Origin: Agrostemma githago
Lineage: Eukaryota; Streptophyta; Magnoliopsida; Caryophyllales; Caryophyllaceae
Direction: 5' to 3'
Length of the DNA: 64,000 nucleotides
Assembly (NCBI GenBank): GCA_958450325.1
Contig: OY288243.1
Span: forward strand, 57,372,378-57,436,377
This document shows, in pieces, positions 12,956 to 24,201 of the stretch. A model generated the notes under the pieces. The model was given only the letters and a program-made list of their open reading frames with translations, made no database searches and was not told the origin of the DNA. A program made the translations under genes and the position numbers. The first letter of the stretch is position 1; every line of letters starts with the position of its first letter.

Positions 12956-13609
12956 TGGGATGCCCGCGGGCATTGTTTCTGAGAGGGACTCAATCTTTCT
13001 TAGCACATTTTGGCAAAGAGTTATTTGACATTCATGGGGTTGCTCTCCATCTATCTTTCGCCTATCACCCACAAAGTGACGGCCAAACGGAGGTCTTAAA
13101 TAGGTGCCTAGAGACCTATTTGAGATGTTTCTGTAATGAGACACCTACTGACTGGTGCAAATGGTTACCATCAGCTGAATTTTGGTATAACACAACACAT
13201 CACTCAACACCTCTCCATATGAGGTTTTGTATGGTCAACCCCCACTCATCCATTTACCTTACTTGACTGGTGACAGCAAGGTGAAGGCAGTGGATAGATC
13301 CTTAAAAGCTACTCCCTCCGTCCCAATGAATTGTTTGCCTATTCCATATTGGGACGTCTCAATGAATTGTTTGCCTTTCTATTTTAGGAATGTTTTTTAT
13401 ATGCAATTTGACCATTCTCATGAGTTTTGCTCCACATGTCACTTTCTTATTGGATCCCTTACCCTTAGTGCTAAAACGAAAGGCAAACAATTCACTGGAA
13501 CGGAGGGAGTAGAAAGGAAGCCTTGGATAGAATCAAACTTCATTTAGCCATGGCAAGGAATAGAATGAAGCAATAAGCAGATAAAGGCAGAAGTGAGAGA
13601 GAATTCCTA
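12956..13609 (+). pseudogene. Chromovirus integrase core, broken by a MITE
   Basis: Continues the catalytic core. The second acidic site reads IVSERD, so the usual Asp of SDRD is Glu. After a shift the other frame reads HPQSDGQTEVLNRCLETYL with the catalytic Glu, then WCKWLPSAEFWYNTTHH. A Stowaway at 13312-13509 splits the segment before the RKEALDRIK block; the frame rejoins across its TA target. Several shifts make this integrase non-functional. Confidence 0.85.
13312..13509. mobile_element. Stowaway MITE (198 bp)
   Basis: Starts CTCCCTCCGTCCCAATGAAT and ends in its inverted counterpart (...CACTGGAACGGAGGGAG). It is flanked by TA (13310-13311 and 13510-13511), the target duplication of Tc1/mariner-type elements. 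No coding capacity. The inserted phrase GAATTGTTTGCC occurs twice near the left end and inverted near the right end, so the element folds into a long hairpin. Confidence 0.93.
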
Positions 13610-14257
13610 GTGGGGGATTTCGTAAACCTCAAGCTCCAACCTTACAGACAACGATCCATCTCAGGGAGGGGTAACCAGAAACTATCAAGGAGATACTACG
13701 GTCCTTACCAAATTCTGAAGAAAATTAGTCCTATCGCATACAAACTGGCACTACCTCCTAATGCTAAAATCCATCACACATTCCATGTATCCCTACTAAA
13801 AAAGTGCTACGAAACACCTAGTGCACCAGCAGATTTTCCTGATATGCAGTTGGAACCCAGGAATCCTGAACTCATCATGGCCAGAAAGTCAGTAAAAAGA
13901 GGGCGAATTCAGGCCACCAAGGTCTTGGTCAAATGGTCTGATGCACCAATGGAGGACGCAACATGGGAATTCTTGTATGATCTTACCAAATCCTATCCAA
14001 GTTTTGATCCTTGGGGACAAGGATCCTCTGAAGCAATGGGGGATGATACAAGTGTTGTGACAAATGCTATGATCTGCACCAAGATTACAGGAGACGGGAA
14101 TGCAGGAAGAAAAGCTCGACTGGATGGGGAGGGAAGGACAGTACAACACACCACACAGGACCACATGAGAGCACACCACAAGGAGAATAAATGGACTGAC
14201 ATCACTCAAGGACAGTTGGCAGCTAAAAGCTCACCTGGACAGCTTGCAGGAGGATAA
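13610..14257 (+). pseudogene. Integrase GPY module and chromodomain
   Basis: Open frame of 215 residues forming the integrase C-terminus. Residues 1-60 hold the DNA-binding tail with the GPY motif (RRYYGPYQILKKI) and KIHHTFHVSLLKKC. A chromodomain follows at about residues 85-130 (RIQATKVLVKWSDAPMEDAT, then WEF). In this family the chromodomain directs integration to particular chromatin. The last 70 residues are polar and unlike a known domain. It is the best preserved part of the element. Confidence 0.88.
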
Positions 14258-14258
14258 T

Positions 14259-14494
14259 TGACAGCTACTACCTAATACAATCCACATGGGAACAAGAATC
14301 AATAATTGAGCCATTATTTTCATTTGTTGCTAGCAGGAGCCTATAGCTAAGAGCACTATATAAGTGAGACCATGTCATACCATAGATTTATGCTTAATTT
14401 TGATCAATTCTATGATATATTCAGTCTATTTTAGAACCTCGATGTGCATCATCACAGTTCTACCACCGTAACCTATCCCATTTTAGTGAGAACA
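14259..14494 (+). repeat. Putative 3' LTR of the chromovirus
   Basis: Directly after the chromodomain stop lies a 236-bp segment that begins TGACAGC and ends GAGAACA. It contains a TATA-like ACTATATAAG (14355-14364). Short LTRs are usual for the Reina clade. There is no second copy to compare with in the window and no clear polypurine tract, so both ends are estimates. Confidence 0.4.
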
Positions 14495-14770
14495 ATTGCT
14501 ATTCTATCCAATTTTCCTCTTTAAATTCCCATCTTCCTTTTTAAGTTCATCAGACTCAAACAACCTTTTTTTATATCTAAGAACGAATGATTAATCTTAT
14601 TTGTAATATCAAATTTCATCATCTCATAATTTTTCGATATAGAATAATTTTGACTTAAGAGTAGATAAGTCTTAAGAACTGTTGTAATAATTTTATTTGA
14701 GTTTATAATTTTAAGAAGTTTTTAAGATTCAATTGAGTTTTGAAAGATAACTAATAACAAAACAAACAAA
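14495..14770. repeat. AT-rich repeat, same family as 37949-38470
   Basis: Contains phrases AAGAACGAATGATTAATCTTATTT and AATTTCATCATCTCATAATTTTTCGAT-like that recur, slightly changed, right of the LINE at 37949-38470 and inverted at 38930-39110. The LINE therefore seems to have landed inside this repeat family. No gene is seen. Confidence 0.55.
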
Positions 14771-14835
14771 AAACCTATCTCTCTGGTGCTCTCAGGCGAT
14801 TAGACGACGACTGCGACTGAGACTTTGATCAATCG

Positions 14836-15755
14836 ATGACGAAGAAATCCGCATAGAAGGTTGTGCAACCTTCTAAGCATCCTAATACGAGGAAGAAGGT
14901 GAGCTCTGAGGAGGACAAGACTGCGTCTGAAACCAAGAACAATGGAAATCTGCTGATCAATATCCCTATCCTTAACATGGATGATGATGAAAAGGCTGAT
15001 GACGATGATGAATTCGTGCCTGAAACGAATCTGGAACGTGAGAATTCTGGGAATGACGAACCTGAAAACGCTCAAGGTTGGAAAAAATGAGAAGGAAAGA
15101 AAACTATAGACGTGGAGAAAGACGTCAAACTAATGCAAATTTTGAAACACGAGATAGAGGAGGAAGTCCAATTCTGGAGTAATGCTGTCATATGCTTTAT
15201 CACGGGGGCGAACCCACCATGGGAAGTGGTAGATGGTTTCGTTTGTAGGATTTGCAAAAATTACCCTATTTACAAGATTTCATTCATGCCTAATGCCATT
15301 TTTCTTGTTCGGTTTAAAGAAAAGAGTTCGAAGGACGTTGTCCTGAGTCAGGGACACTTCATGTTCGACAATAAGCCATTCATGGTTAAAGAATGGACAC
15401 CGGAGGCTACCTTGAGCAAAGAGGATGTTAAAGAGGTGCCTATTTGGGTACAACTTCATAATTTGAAGGTAGACTCATAGAAGTCAGAGTGGAGTATGAA
15501 TGGAAACCAATTTGGTGTCCGAAATGTAAGAGTTACGGGCATGACGCAGTTGATTGCAGGAAGCAAGAACTCAAAAAAGCTCGTTCTGCTGCAAAAGTTG
15601 TTAAGGCTAAGAATGCCCTGCCATAGAAGAGTCTGCAGGTAGCTCATAAACCGATTGCTACTGCAGTAAATAAAAGACCTCAGACTATTGTACAGACTGG
15701 TATTGTTCCAGGTTAGTCGTATGTGCAGGTTGTTTCAGGTGCAGGAGGTGGTGAG
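14836..15755 (+). pseudogene. LINE ORF1, nucleic-acid-binding protein (DUF4283-like)
   Basis: Start chosen at the ATG at 14836 (MTKKSA). An acidic region follows (MDDDEKADDDDEFVPE), then a DUF4283-like domain at about 15150-15470 with NAIFLVRFKEKSSKDVVL, HFMFDNKPFMVKEW and VPIWVQLHNL. A CCHC knuckle (WCPKCKSYGHDAVDC, about 15511-15555) is in a second frame after a shift near 15470. Stops are at about 14854, 15088, 15625 and 15713. The protein would coat LINE RNA in the ribonucleoprotein. The last part lies at 34546-34602. Confidence 0.85.
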
Positions 15756-18132
15756 TGTGGACATGACATAGGTCCACCCCGATGCGGCCACGCGCGGGTT
15801 TGGGGAGGCGAATGAATCTCATGTGAGATGGATCTCGGGTTGAAATTTAAATCGAAATGGAGTAGCCATCGAATTTTGTGGGAGTTCGGGCCCATTCGAA
15901 CCCACTCTATATTTTGGGTGGACCGTGCACGAAGTACGGCCCACTTCGATAATAGAGGTTGTGGGGTTCGTCCCTTTGCATTACGATACCGATGCCAACA
16001 TTATCGGGTACCGTATATCGAATGACTCTCGTGCGCCAACGATTTCGGACATCCGTAAACTGAGGTTCTGAGTAAGGGATGAAGGTACGTGTTGGGAAGC
16101 CCACAAAGGACACCCAACCCCGCCCACACTTTTAGCGGTCTCTACTAAGATACCGTTCGATTTTAGAATACGCGCGCTAGTAATTCGGTTGAACGATATG
16201 CAAACAGCCTTTTTGACTAAACATGTGAGTTTTGTTCAACTACGTCGTTTCATGCATCTAAACTAACGTCGAAGTTATTTTAGCATGTGAGGTTCGTTTT
16301 AGTACAATAAAACAAACAATGAAAATAAAACTTAAAATAAAAGATTACAAATGCGCGGGCGGAATACAACCCGAAAAATACAATACAACAAGTGTGACGA
16401 TCGAAATGATTGAAATAGTAGCAATGATAATGACGAATTAGACGCCGTAAATAACGATAGGACAATCCATGATTTTGAAAAGAAAAGACATGTGATTTCC
16501 TTTACACGTGACGACCGAAGTCGTAAAAATATTTGATGATGGTTACACGATATGCGAAACTCGTGTGATTTGCGTATAGGGGCCACTCGATCGAGTGGGC
16601 TATGGCACTTGATCGAGTGCCCCCTGTACGGACTGTTGTCTGTTTCGAAAAGGCACTGATTTCGAAATTGCTTTAAATTTTTAAATCGATAATTTTACTA
16701 ACTCGCGTAAAAATATGATATGATTTATACTCGGCTCAGTTTTCAATGCTTGTAATATGTATGCTATTTTTACGAGATAGATTATCGGGGATTTAGAAAG
16801 GACGTTTTAAATTGTTTTAAATTGAATAAGGACGAAATAATTCCCTCCGCGTCGTAATGTCGTAATCGGTTCTTTCGGACCATGTGACAATTATTTCGCC
16901 GTCAACGGGTTCATGCTAATACGATTTATCGATTAATTCTTTTAGACATGATATTCGACTATGGAGTCGATATCACATCTTAAGAACAAACGTTTTTTTT
17001 TTATTTTTTGATTAGATCGAAAGTTGATTCCCTCCGCGTCACGACATCGTTATTAATCCTTGCGGATTATGTGATGTTCGATTTGCATCAACAGGTTTCG
17101 TTCTAATTTTAAAAAGGGGAATCGAATATGTTTAAGGAATATTCGCAATCCCATCATGCCCTTGAGTGTTTAGGGCGGGGCTCCTCGATAGGGCTCCACC
17201 ACTGTTACAACTCGTAAAGAGATTAGAAGGGTCTTATGCGAGATTCATCCTTAAACGTATTCGATTCAAAATCGTTTTGTAAATTGATGTATTCGCGACA
17301 TTTTAATATTAATGTGATATTAGTAATATTAATAATGATATTAGAAACGAAATAAAAAAAACGAAGAAGGAGACGGGATAGACGAAGAGAAGAGAAGAGA
17401 GAAAAGAAGAAATCGGGATTGAATTTTGCACCCTCAACCTACATGCTTTGTCTTCTCGGAATAGGGCTCGTCTAGTTGTGGCTTAGGCATGGGAGCGTTG
17501 AGATCATATAGGAGAGTTATGGTGTGTATGATTAGGGAAGGGATTTGACAAGTTTTGCTCTCGGTCTATTTTACGAGTTTTGATCTCGATATGTGTGTAT
17601 AGGGTTGAAGTGATTGAAGGGTTGTGAAAAAGATGTAAGTTGTGATGGATGAAAAAGTTGTAAAATATGATGAAGGGGGTAGGGTATTTATAAGAAAAGT
17701 ACCCGGTTTTGGATAGATTTTAGGAAAGAAACCTATCCTAAATTGAAGTGGTTTTGGTTGTCGGGTTCTCTTCTATGCAGCTAATATTTTGTGGTTTTTG
17801 ACTTTGAGTTGGACTCTCGAAGTTTGCATGGCTGTTTTTTTATATCTCGGAAACGACTTTGACCGGGGTTTGACTCGGTCGCTAAAAGACGGTTTTATTT
17901 CCGGTGTCGGTTTTGACTCAAAGTAGTCTTATTTGATTGGAAACGATCTACTGGGCCTGAATTTGAGGTTGAGGTTAGTTTTGTGAGATTTGTACTCCGT
18001 TAAAAAGCCCAAGCAAAAACTAATGAGTTTGAGCCCATATCCGAGCGCGTAAAAGCACGTTCGTGTCCGATCATCATCGGGTTTTTTTGGAAACTGCTAT
18101 AGACACCTAGCAGCCAAATGTGGATGTCTACA
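15756..18132 (-). repeat. Element A, 3' LTR (left)
   Basis: 2377 bp from TGTGGACATGACATAGG to GGATGTCTACA. It pairs with 32169-34540. Short open frames in it recur in every LTR of the family because the LTR is duplicated; they carry no recognisable domain. A TATA-like TATTTATA (inverted TATAAATA) occurs at about 17688-17695. Confidence 0.9.
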
Positions 18133-18148
18133 TAGCCTCCACTCTGAC
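18133..18148 (-). other. Element A polypurine tract
   Basis: Read on the - strand, GTCAGAGTGGAGGCTA abuts the 3' LTR. The same place in B and C gives GTCAGAGTGGGAGCTC and GTCAGAGTGGGGGCTC. In LTR retrotransposons this tract primes plus-strand DNA synthesis. Confidence 0.75.
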
Positions 18149-19523
18149 TAAGGCTTAGAGAAGGGGAAAGTCAGAGTAGCTACCAGGCCAATCGAGGATT
18201 AAGACCTGGCAGACTTCCGATCAGGTCGTTTATAGTCCATTAGACCCGCGTGAAGGGCTCGCCAACCATAAGATAGAAATCATACCTGAGTTGATGTTGT
18301 TAGCTCCGTGGGGAGTCAGACTTGTTGTAGAAGTCCCGGGTGCGCCTGTATGTTGGCACATTCCATGCCGTTTTGGGAGAAATGTCGCCTCGGGCTTTCC
18401 GCTAGGGAGTTAAAGTGAGTTGCGTGGGCTTGCTTCTGAAGCCTTGAGTGTACCTGTGTACAGTTACATCAAATTTTGCATGTAATATTTAGGTAAAACA
18501 CCGACTCATGTCGGGGAGATAAAAACTTGTTGTTCCGTTGGGAAGCATAAGCTGGTACCTGAAATGTTAGATAGATAGGCAGAAATAGCAAATATAGCAG
18601 ATGGCAAGATATCACATAAGAAATGCAGTTAACATCTATAGATTAGCTTGCGCTAGGGAAAATGAATTTTGCCTAGTTTTTGAAATCGAAGTTCTGAAAA
18701 CAACTCACATGCTAGGAGATAGGTTTTCAAAATTGAAAGGGGTAGAAAAGAAATTTGCAATTTAAGTAGACTGAAATTTGACCTTGTCGAAAAGGATTTT
18801 CTCAAATGGCTAAGTTTCGCAGATTTCAAAGCGAGAATTTGAAGAGAGAGGCCTACCGACAGACTCGACTCTAGACGCGACAGAACGAGTTGACAGACAC
18901 AACTGGACTCTCGAGGGGTTGGAGCGTGACTCGGTAGGGGGGTGGGCCACCTAAGATGACAAGACTCTTAAGTTGCGCTATTCCGTAGCCTAGGCGAGTG
19001 GCAACACGGTCAAATATCGAAATGGGATAGATATGCTATATAGGGTTACAGTAGTCGGTAATGGGACTGTAACTGCACGACAGGACTTAGTAGTAGAATG
19101 GTGTCTTTTTGGATCTTTGGTTTTGGGGTACATTCCCAAATTGGGTGTCGCTTCGAGTCCCTGACGGATTCTTGTCTTCAAATGAGCCGAGTACTAGGAC
19201 ACATCAAAGAAAGGTGGCTAGATTTTTGAAAGTATTTAGGACTTTGTGAGTGGATGGAGAACCTCTGCTCAAGAGAAGCCCCCAGAATGACAAAGCTAAC
19301 AGTTGAGAACATGACAGTGTCATGATAGGAATGATGACGCTTTTTGAATTTGTGTCAACGTGGGTGGTTGTGCCCTTGTTGAAAGGCTGCCTACGTATTC
19401 ACGTGTAGTGAAATCAAACCATGTCGTAGTTCAGGGGATTGAAAGATATATTATGGTGCCTAGTTTATTAGGGCTTTGTGTGTAACTAGCCATAACGATG
19501 GTGTAGGCTAGGTGCATTCCCAG
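18149..19523 (-). other. Element A 3' non-coding region
   Basis: No coding domain on either strand. Closely matches element C 24202-25404, and its first 400 bp also match B 45490-45870. It includes a short block (19365-19435) conserved in all three elements, described under findings. Confidence 0.7.
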
Positions 19524-20485
19524 TAGGGCTAAGCAAAAAATCCGATTATCGGAACCGATCCGATATTCGATCCGCATCCGATCCGAAAAAAGTGGATATC
19601 CGATCCGAAAAAAAATTTCGGATCGGATATCTGATCTGAAAATTTCGGATACGGATCGGATATCGGATAGCAATTTAAAAAACTTTGGATATCCGATCCG
19701 ATCCGATAAAATGTCTTACTCCCTTAGTTGGACTGGACCTTGTTATTTGAAGGCCCTTAATTTTTATACTCATATGTGAAATTGTGAATAATATGATTGT
19801 ATTTCAATGTCATACCCAACTTTTATCAGAAATCTAATTCCTTTCCTCTCTCTTCACCTTTCTCTCTCCCTACGTTTCTTGTTCATTCTAAATTTCTAAC
19901 CCTTTTTTTTCCAGTTAAGCCATCACAAAATCTCTACTTCTTTTCTAGCTTCATCTTCTTTATCACGTTTTATATGATCCCCTTATTTTTACCTAACAAA
20001 ACCAACTTATCATAAATCATTGTGCAGATGTCATTACCAGATCTGAAATTGTAAGATTGAAGGTTAAAGAGTTCTGATTTGTAAGATATGATTTGTTCTT
20101 TACACAAATCTGGGCTAGATACTTATAGAATGTGTTGTTCTACCAATTTTGTTGATGAACTTGGTGTTTTCAGTTTAAAAGGATATGCTTAAGTTAGTCT
20201 TAATTGTGAAGTCTATTAAAAGGGCAAATTATCGCACTTTTAGGGCCGAATTGTTGGTACCAACAAATTTAATTTTTTTTCCAGATTAAACAATATGACT
20301 AACTTGAAACAAATCGGATATATATCGGATAATTGGATATCCGGTCCGATATTTTCGGATATCAAATGTCGGATATCCGAAGCAGTTCGGAACGGATATC
20401 GGATAGTAAAATTCTGAAATTTTGGATCGGATATCCGATCCAAAAATCGGATTCGGATCGGATATCCGATCCATGCTCTGGCCTA
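19524..20485. mobile_element. Non-autonomous hAT element (962 bp)
   Basis: Flanked by a perfect 8-bp target duplication ATTCCCAG (19516-19523 and 20486-20493). Element C has the unfilled site (GCATTCCCAATGATG, about 25397-25411). Ends are TAGGGCTAAGCA and, inverted, TAGGCCAGAGCA, typical of hAT termini. Both ends are packed with GGATATCCGATCC-type palindromes (19541-19705 and 20315-20475). The middle has no transposase. Confidence 0.93.
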
Positions 20486-20853
20486 ATTCCCAGTGATGTC
20501 TTGATCAAAGGGCTAGAACAGTTAGGATGTTGATCCTGTGACTATGAGCGTTCTCCAGGGTAGCCCCCCAGAGGTGGTGTGAACTATTTGGGCATGTTCT
20601 ATGCCGACCGCAGGTTGAGTTCCCGTGTTTGTGGCTGGAAACTGGTTTAGATGTTTTTGGAAATGTGGAGCTAGGTCGTAAGTGGCTTTGATATTTTCGA
20701 AATCTGGAGCTCGATTTTGTGGACCTAAGGCTTCAAGCGTAAGGTATTGTAATGTGGCAGGAAGGGGAGAAGTCGAGTAAAAATGACTCGAACTTCAATC
20801 GGGGTAGGTTGATAATGCGGGATCTGGTTTCCATGTTTGGCCCTAATGGTTAG

Positions 20854-21161
20854 TGTAACACCCCAGCCCAATCCTAGGACCGGAAATGTTAACTGCGGTA
20901 GCCCGCCAGGCTTTGTACTGGTCCCACAGACCAACACGAGTCCTTTCCAGTACATTTTGTCCTTACTCATGCGCATCCCAGATAACCTTCCCAGGAGGTC
21001 ACTCATCCTAAGATTGCTCCCACTCAAGCACGCTTAACTGCGGAGTTCTTATCATGGGCAAACCAGAAAAGAAAGTGCACTTTGTTGATATGAGTACTAC
21101 TTCAAATCCCTTTAAGCAAAGCTCATAAATAGGACATCTTCAATCAATGTGGGGTGTTTCA
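20854..21161 (-). mobile_element. Cassandra-like solo LTR with 5S rRNA sequence
   Basis: 308 bp, starting TGTAACACCCC and ending GGGGTGTTTCA, with a perfect 5-bp target duplication GTTAG (20849-20853, 21162-21166). Element C has the empty site (about 25828-25834). The stretch 20986-21050 is, on the - strand, clearly derived from 5S rRNA: it spans the promoter region with CACGCTT/AAGCGTG and the inverted GGAGGTC block. Cassandra elements are non-autonomous TRIMs known for 5S-derived LTRs. One LTR is present, so it is a solo LTR. The 5S part carries several substitutions and is not a functional 5S gene. Confidence 0.88.
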
Positions 21162-22042
21162 GTTAGGGTGTATCCTATGGAGCTTGAATCCTCAAAATTC
21201 TGGGCTGTCTTTTAGCCTAGGTCTCGAGAAGGTCTTGAGGATTGTAGTGTGGGAAGGCTAGATGTGGTGTTAGCTGACTAACTTGATTGTTTCTCCCCTA
21301 TTTGATGGTATGGGTTTTGATGATTCTTGAAGTGACCGTAACCCGGTCATGGGACTTTCACTTGAGTTGACCGTTGACCACGATCATGGGTTTTTGAATT
21401 TCTTTTGGTTAACCTCTTAGCCCCGGTCTTGGGATTCTTCATTTGAGTTGACCATGTCCCGGTCAAAGGGTTGACCGTATCCAGTCGAGGGATGTTGAGA
21501 GTTTTTTCTTTATTTTATCATGGCCAGCTCTTTTATTTTGGCCCTTTTGCTTTTTCCTTGGACTTCTGATTTTTTTTTTGTCCCGCATTTTTTTGGTCAG
21601 ACTAAACACCAAAGGCAGGGATTGGTCAGTCTTATTGGAGGGATGTTTATTGTGGGGAAACGGGCTTGTCTCCCGTCTTGAATCCGAACTAGGAGACTAC
21701 CTAGATTTGTCATAGGATTCGATACCGCTCTTGCTAAGGGTAGTTATGTGGCTTTCAATGTCAGACACGGAACAGGTGAAGGAAAACACGGGTCTCAGTT
21801 TCCTGCAGTCATTATAGATGTGCCTATAATAGTCACGTGCATGTGTTCACAGTGTATGATGATGTTCATCATGTTCTTGGAAACACACAAGGAAAGCAAT
21901 TATGAGAAATAGAAAAGCTGATTTTATTGAATTTTGAAAAGATGACAGAATACAACTGACTCTGGCTTTGACTTTGAAATTGAAAGAAATAGAACATCCT
22001 AGACTCGGACTTAAACCAAATCTAGACTCTTGGATGATGTTA
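21162..22042 (-). repeat. Element A 3' region with degenerate TTGACCG repeats
   Basis: Non-coding. At 21335-21490 a unit of roughly 45-70 bp recurs with variation (TTGACCGT...CCGGTCATGGGA...). A T-rich stretch follows (21500-21600). The same arrangement is at 25985-26310 in C. Such amplified short repeats in the 3' region are known from the Retand family of Tat elements. Confidence 0.55.
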
Positions 22043-22923
22043 TCAGTAGTCGTCGACTTCTAAGGACTCAAGTGGATGTCCAACGTAGCCTTCAGTAGAA
22101 ACTTCACCCAGATCTTCATTATGTCGAAGATCGTCTTCAATCCTAGTGCCCATTTCAGTAAGCACCGCAATGTTTGAAATGTCGGCATACCTAAGATGGA
22201 CGCAGTAAGAGGGGAGGAGGTTCTTGACAAAGGCCTCCACTAGAGTTTTCTCACTGGGTTATCGACCAGTTTAACACTCTCAGCCCGCCAACGTTGAAGG
22301 TATTTGGTGAAACCCTCTGTTGGATCTTGGACCATGACTTCTAGGGTCCGCATGGTAGTCTGAAGTTCAGTATTATCAGAATAGTTTTTAGCGAACTCGG
22401 TAGCCACATCTTCCCAAGTTGGGAATCTTTTTGCATTAAGCCTATAGAACTAGGCTTTTGGGTATTTCCCGAGGTATGCGCCAAACAAATTGATGAACAT
22501 GTCGGCTTTGACCCCCTTGATTGCCATGAATTGTTTGAAAGCTCGGAGGTGTAATAATGGATCCTCCATCCCTTCGAATATGGGTAACCCCTCTAAGTCG
22601 AGATCCTTTGGTAGTTTCTCACTAATGGGTGTATAGTCTCGGAAGTTTTCAATACGAATGTTATTCCCTTGAAGGGCGTGGAACTGTTATTCGAGCTCAG
22701 GCACTGTGCTGATCGGTTTGGTAAATGGCCCAGTATTTACCGGCCCAGAATCGAAGTCTTGCCATTCAATGACAGTTAAACGTGCATTCGTGGCCTCTAG
22801 GTCGGTTTTCATGAACCCTAGCTGGGTTTCAAACATGTCCTGCTTACTGACCATTGTCTCTAGCAAAGCCTTCATTCTATCAATGATGTCTTCCATGTCC
22901 CTACTTCCGGTTGCGGGCGCCAT
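22043..22923 (-). pseudogene. Element A gag (capsid), broken
   Basis: Read from an ATG at 22923 (MAPATGSRDMEDIIDRM). Compared with B's gag it has the same order: coiled-coil-like N-terminus, then the retrotransposon gag domain with FEGMEDPLLHLRAFKQFMA, PTWEDVATEFAKNYSDNTE and TKYLQRWRAESVKLVD, ending in FVKNLLPSYCVHLRYA and VDDY. In-frame stops occur after PELE (22687) and near 22450, with a shift near 22245. It ends without a zinc knuckle, and no protease follows. An intact copy would form the capsid and package element RNA. Confidence 0.85.
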
Positions 22924-23383
22924 ACTCTGCGAAAATACCCACGTAATCAAGAATGTTGCTTCGGAACCCAAATACACCGAGGCATAGGAAACAGCACGGG
23001 AGGAAAGACAACTCGGGTTTGACTGGGTTTGACTCTCCTAAGACAAATATGTAGGGAGCGATTCTCAGAGTGACTGTGATTAATCACCCCGTCGGAGAAT
23101 AGCCCCCAAGTGAGACTAAGAACTCAGATGATGTGGCATCTAATTGACTTGAAAGTGGGGTACGTGTGACAACGCATGTAAGACATGACCCTTAGAGCAA
23201 CCGTGATTGATCGCTCTGCTGAAGGGTAGCCCCCGAGTGGGATTGAAGATTTTGTTAAGACTCGAGTGTTGGACGAGTGACCCTTAGACGTAAGGGTCAT
23301 GAACCTTTTGTTGTAGGGCTATGCCTTGTAAAAGGTTGACTCGGCCTCGAGGAAAGGCAGACGGGGTAAGGGAAGAAACTTGT
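22924..23383 (-). other. Element A 5' leader, part next to gag
   Basis: Non-coding stretch between gag and the insertion of element C. It matches C at about 27005-27290 and continues at 30834 after C. It contains two related phrases (GAGAATAGCCCCCAAGTG and GGGTAGCCCCCGAGTG) also present in C. Confidence 0.6.
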
Positions 23384-24185
23384 TGTGGACATGACATAGG
23401 TACACCCCGACGCGGCCACGCACGGGTTTGGGGAGGCGAATGAATCTCCATATGAGATGGATCGAATTGAAATTTAAATCGAAGTGGAGTCGCCACCGAA
23501 CTTTGTGAGAATTCGGGCCCATTCGAACCCACTATATATCTTAGTGGGCCATGCACAAAGTATGGCCCATTCGGATGTCAGAGTTTATTGGGCTCGTCCC
23601 TTTACATTTGATACCGATACCGACATTATCGGATACCGTGTATTGAATGACTCTCGTGCGCCAACGGTTTCGGGCATCCGAAAACCGAGGTTCTGAGTAA
23701 GGGGTAAGGGTATGTGTTGGGAAGTTCTCCTAAGACAAAAGGTTGTCTGTTGTTGTGTTAGGGTTTTGTAAAGGTGTTCAATTGTGCATGCAAGAGGGTG
23801 TTTATATAGGCAATTGCTCCCCCTCCTTGTCTAGGGTTACTAGATCAAGTGCCCTGATGGACTTGATCGAGTGGCCCACCTGAAAGAGGACCGCGGGTTT
23901 GCTCTCGGAAACGGCTTTGACCGGGGTTTGACCCAATCGCTAAAAATCGGTTTATTTCCGGTGTCGGTTTTGACCCAAATTAGTCTTATTTGATTGGAAA
24001 CGACCCGATGGGGCTGAATTTGAGGTCAGTTTTGTGAGATTTGTACTCCGTAAAAAACCCAAGCCGAAAACTAATGGTTTCGAGCCCATATCCGAGCGCG
24101 TAGAAACACGTTTGCGTCCGATCATCATCGGGTGTTTTTTGGAAACTACTATAGGCACCTGCCGGTCAAATTATGGGTGTCTACA
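23384..24185 (-). repeat. Element C, 3' LTR with internal deletion
   Basis: 802 bp against 2456 bp for the partner LTR. Both ends are intact; about 1.65 kb is missing between GTTGGGAAGTTC (23717-23728) and GTTGTGTTAGGG (23751-23762). At the join lies a short filler containing TCTCCTAAGACAAA, a phrase that also occurs in the element's own leader (27008-27023). Confidence 0.85.
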
Positions 24186-24201
24186 GAGCCCCCACTCTGA
24201 C
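24186..24201 (-). other. Element C polypurine tract
   Basis: Inverted reading GTCAGAGTGGGGGCTC directly abuts the 3' LTR, as in A and B. It is the expected plus-strand primer. Confidence 0.75.

Larger units (their letters stand above)
4010..14494 (+). mobile_element. Nested, inactive Reina-type Ty3/gypsy chromovirus
   Basis: In order on the + strand: gag (4010-4325, then 7825 on), a CCHC-like knuckle, protease, RT, RNase H, integrase, a GPY/F module, a C-terminal chromodomain and a putative short LTR. The chromodomain after the GPY motif places it among chromoviruses; RT and chromodomain style fit the Reina clade. It is cut by a copia element on the left, solo LTRs at 4326-7824 and 10869-12955, and a Stowaway at 13312-13509. 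Its own N-terminal gag and 5' LTR must lie left of the window, beyond the copia element, or be lost. Confidence 0.85.

Noticed and set aside
14863..15090. Separate small acidic protein gene
   Set aside because: It is a piece of LINE ORF1 between two in-frame stops, in frame with the DUF4283-like part.
20986..21050. A 5S rRNA gene
   Set aside because: The match covers only part of 5S, is diverged, and lies in an LTR-like segment with TG...CA ends and a target duplication, so it is a Cassandra-like LTR.
22687..22977. A gag start at 22977 instead of 22923
   Set aside because: The extra N-terminal residues lack similarity to B's gag start, whereas the Met at 22923 aligns with B's Met at 54636 in position.
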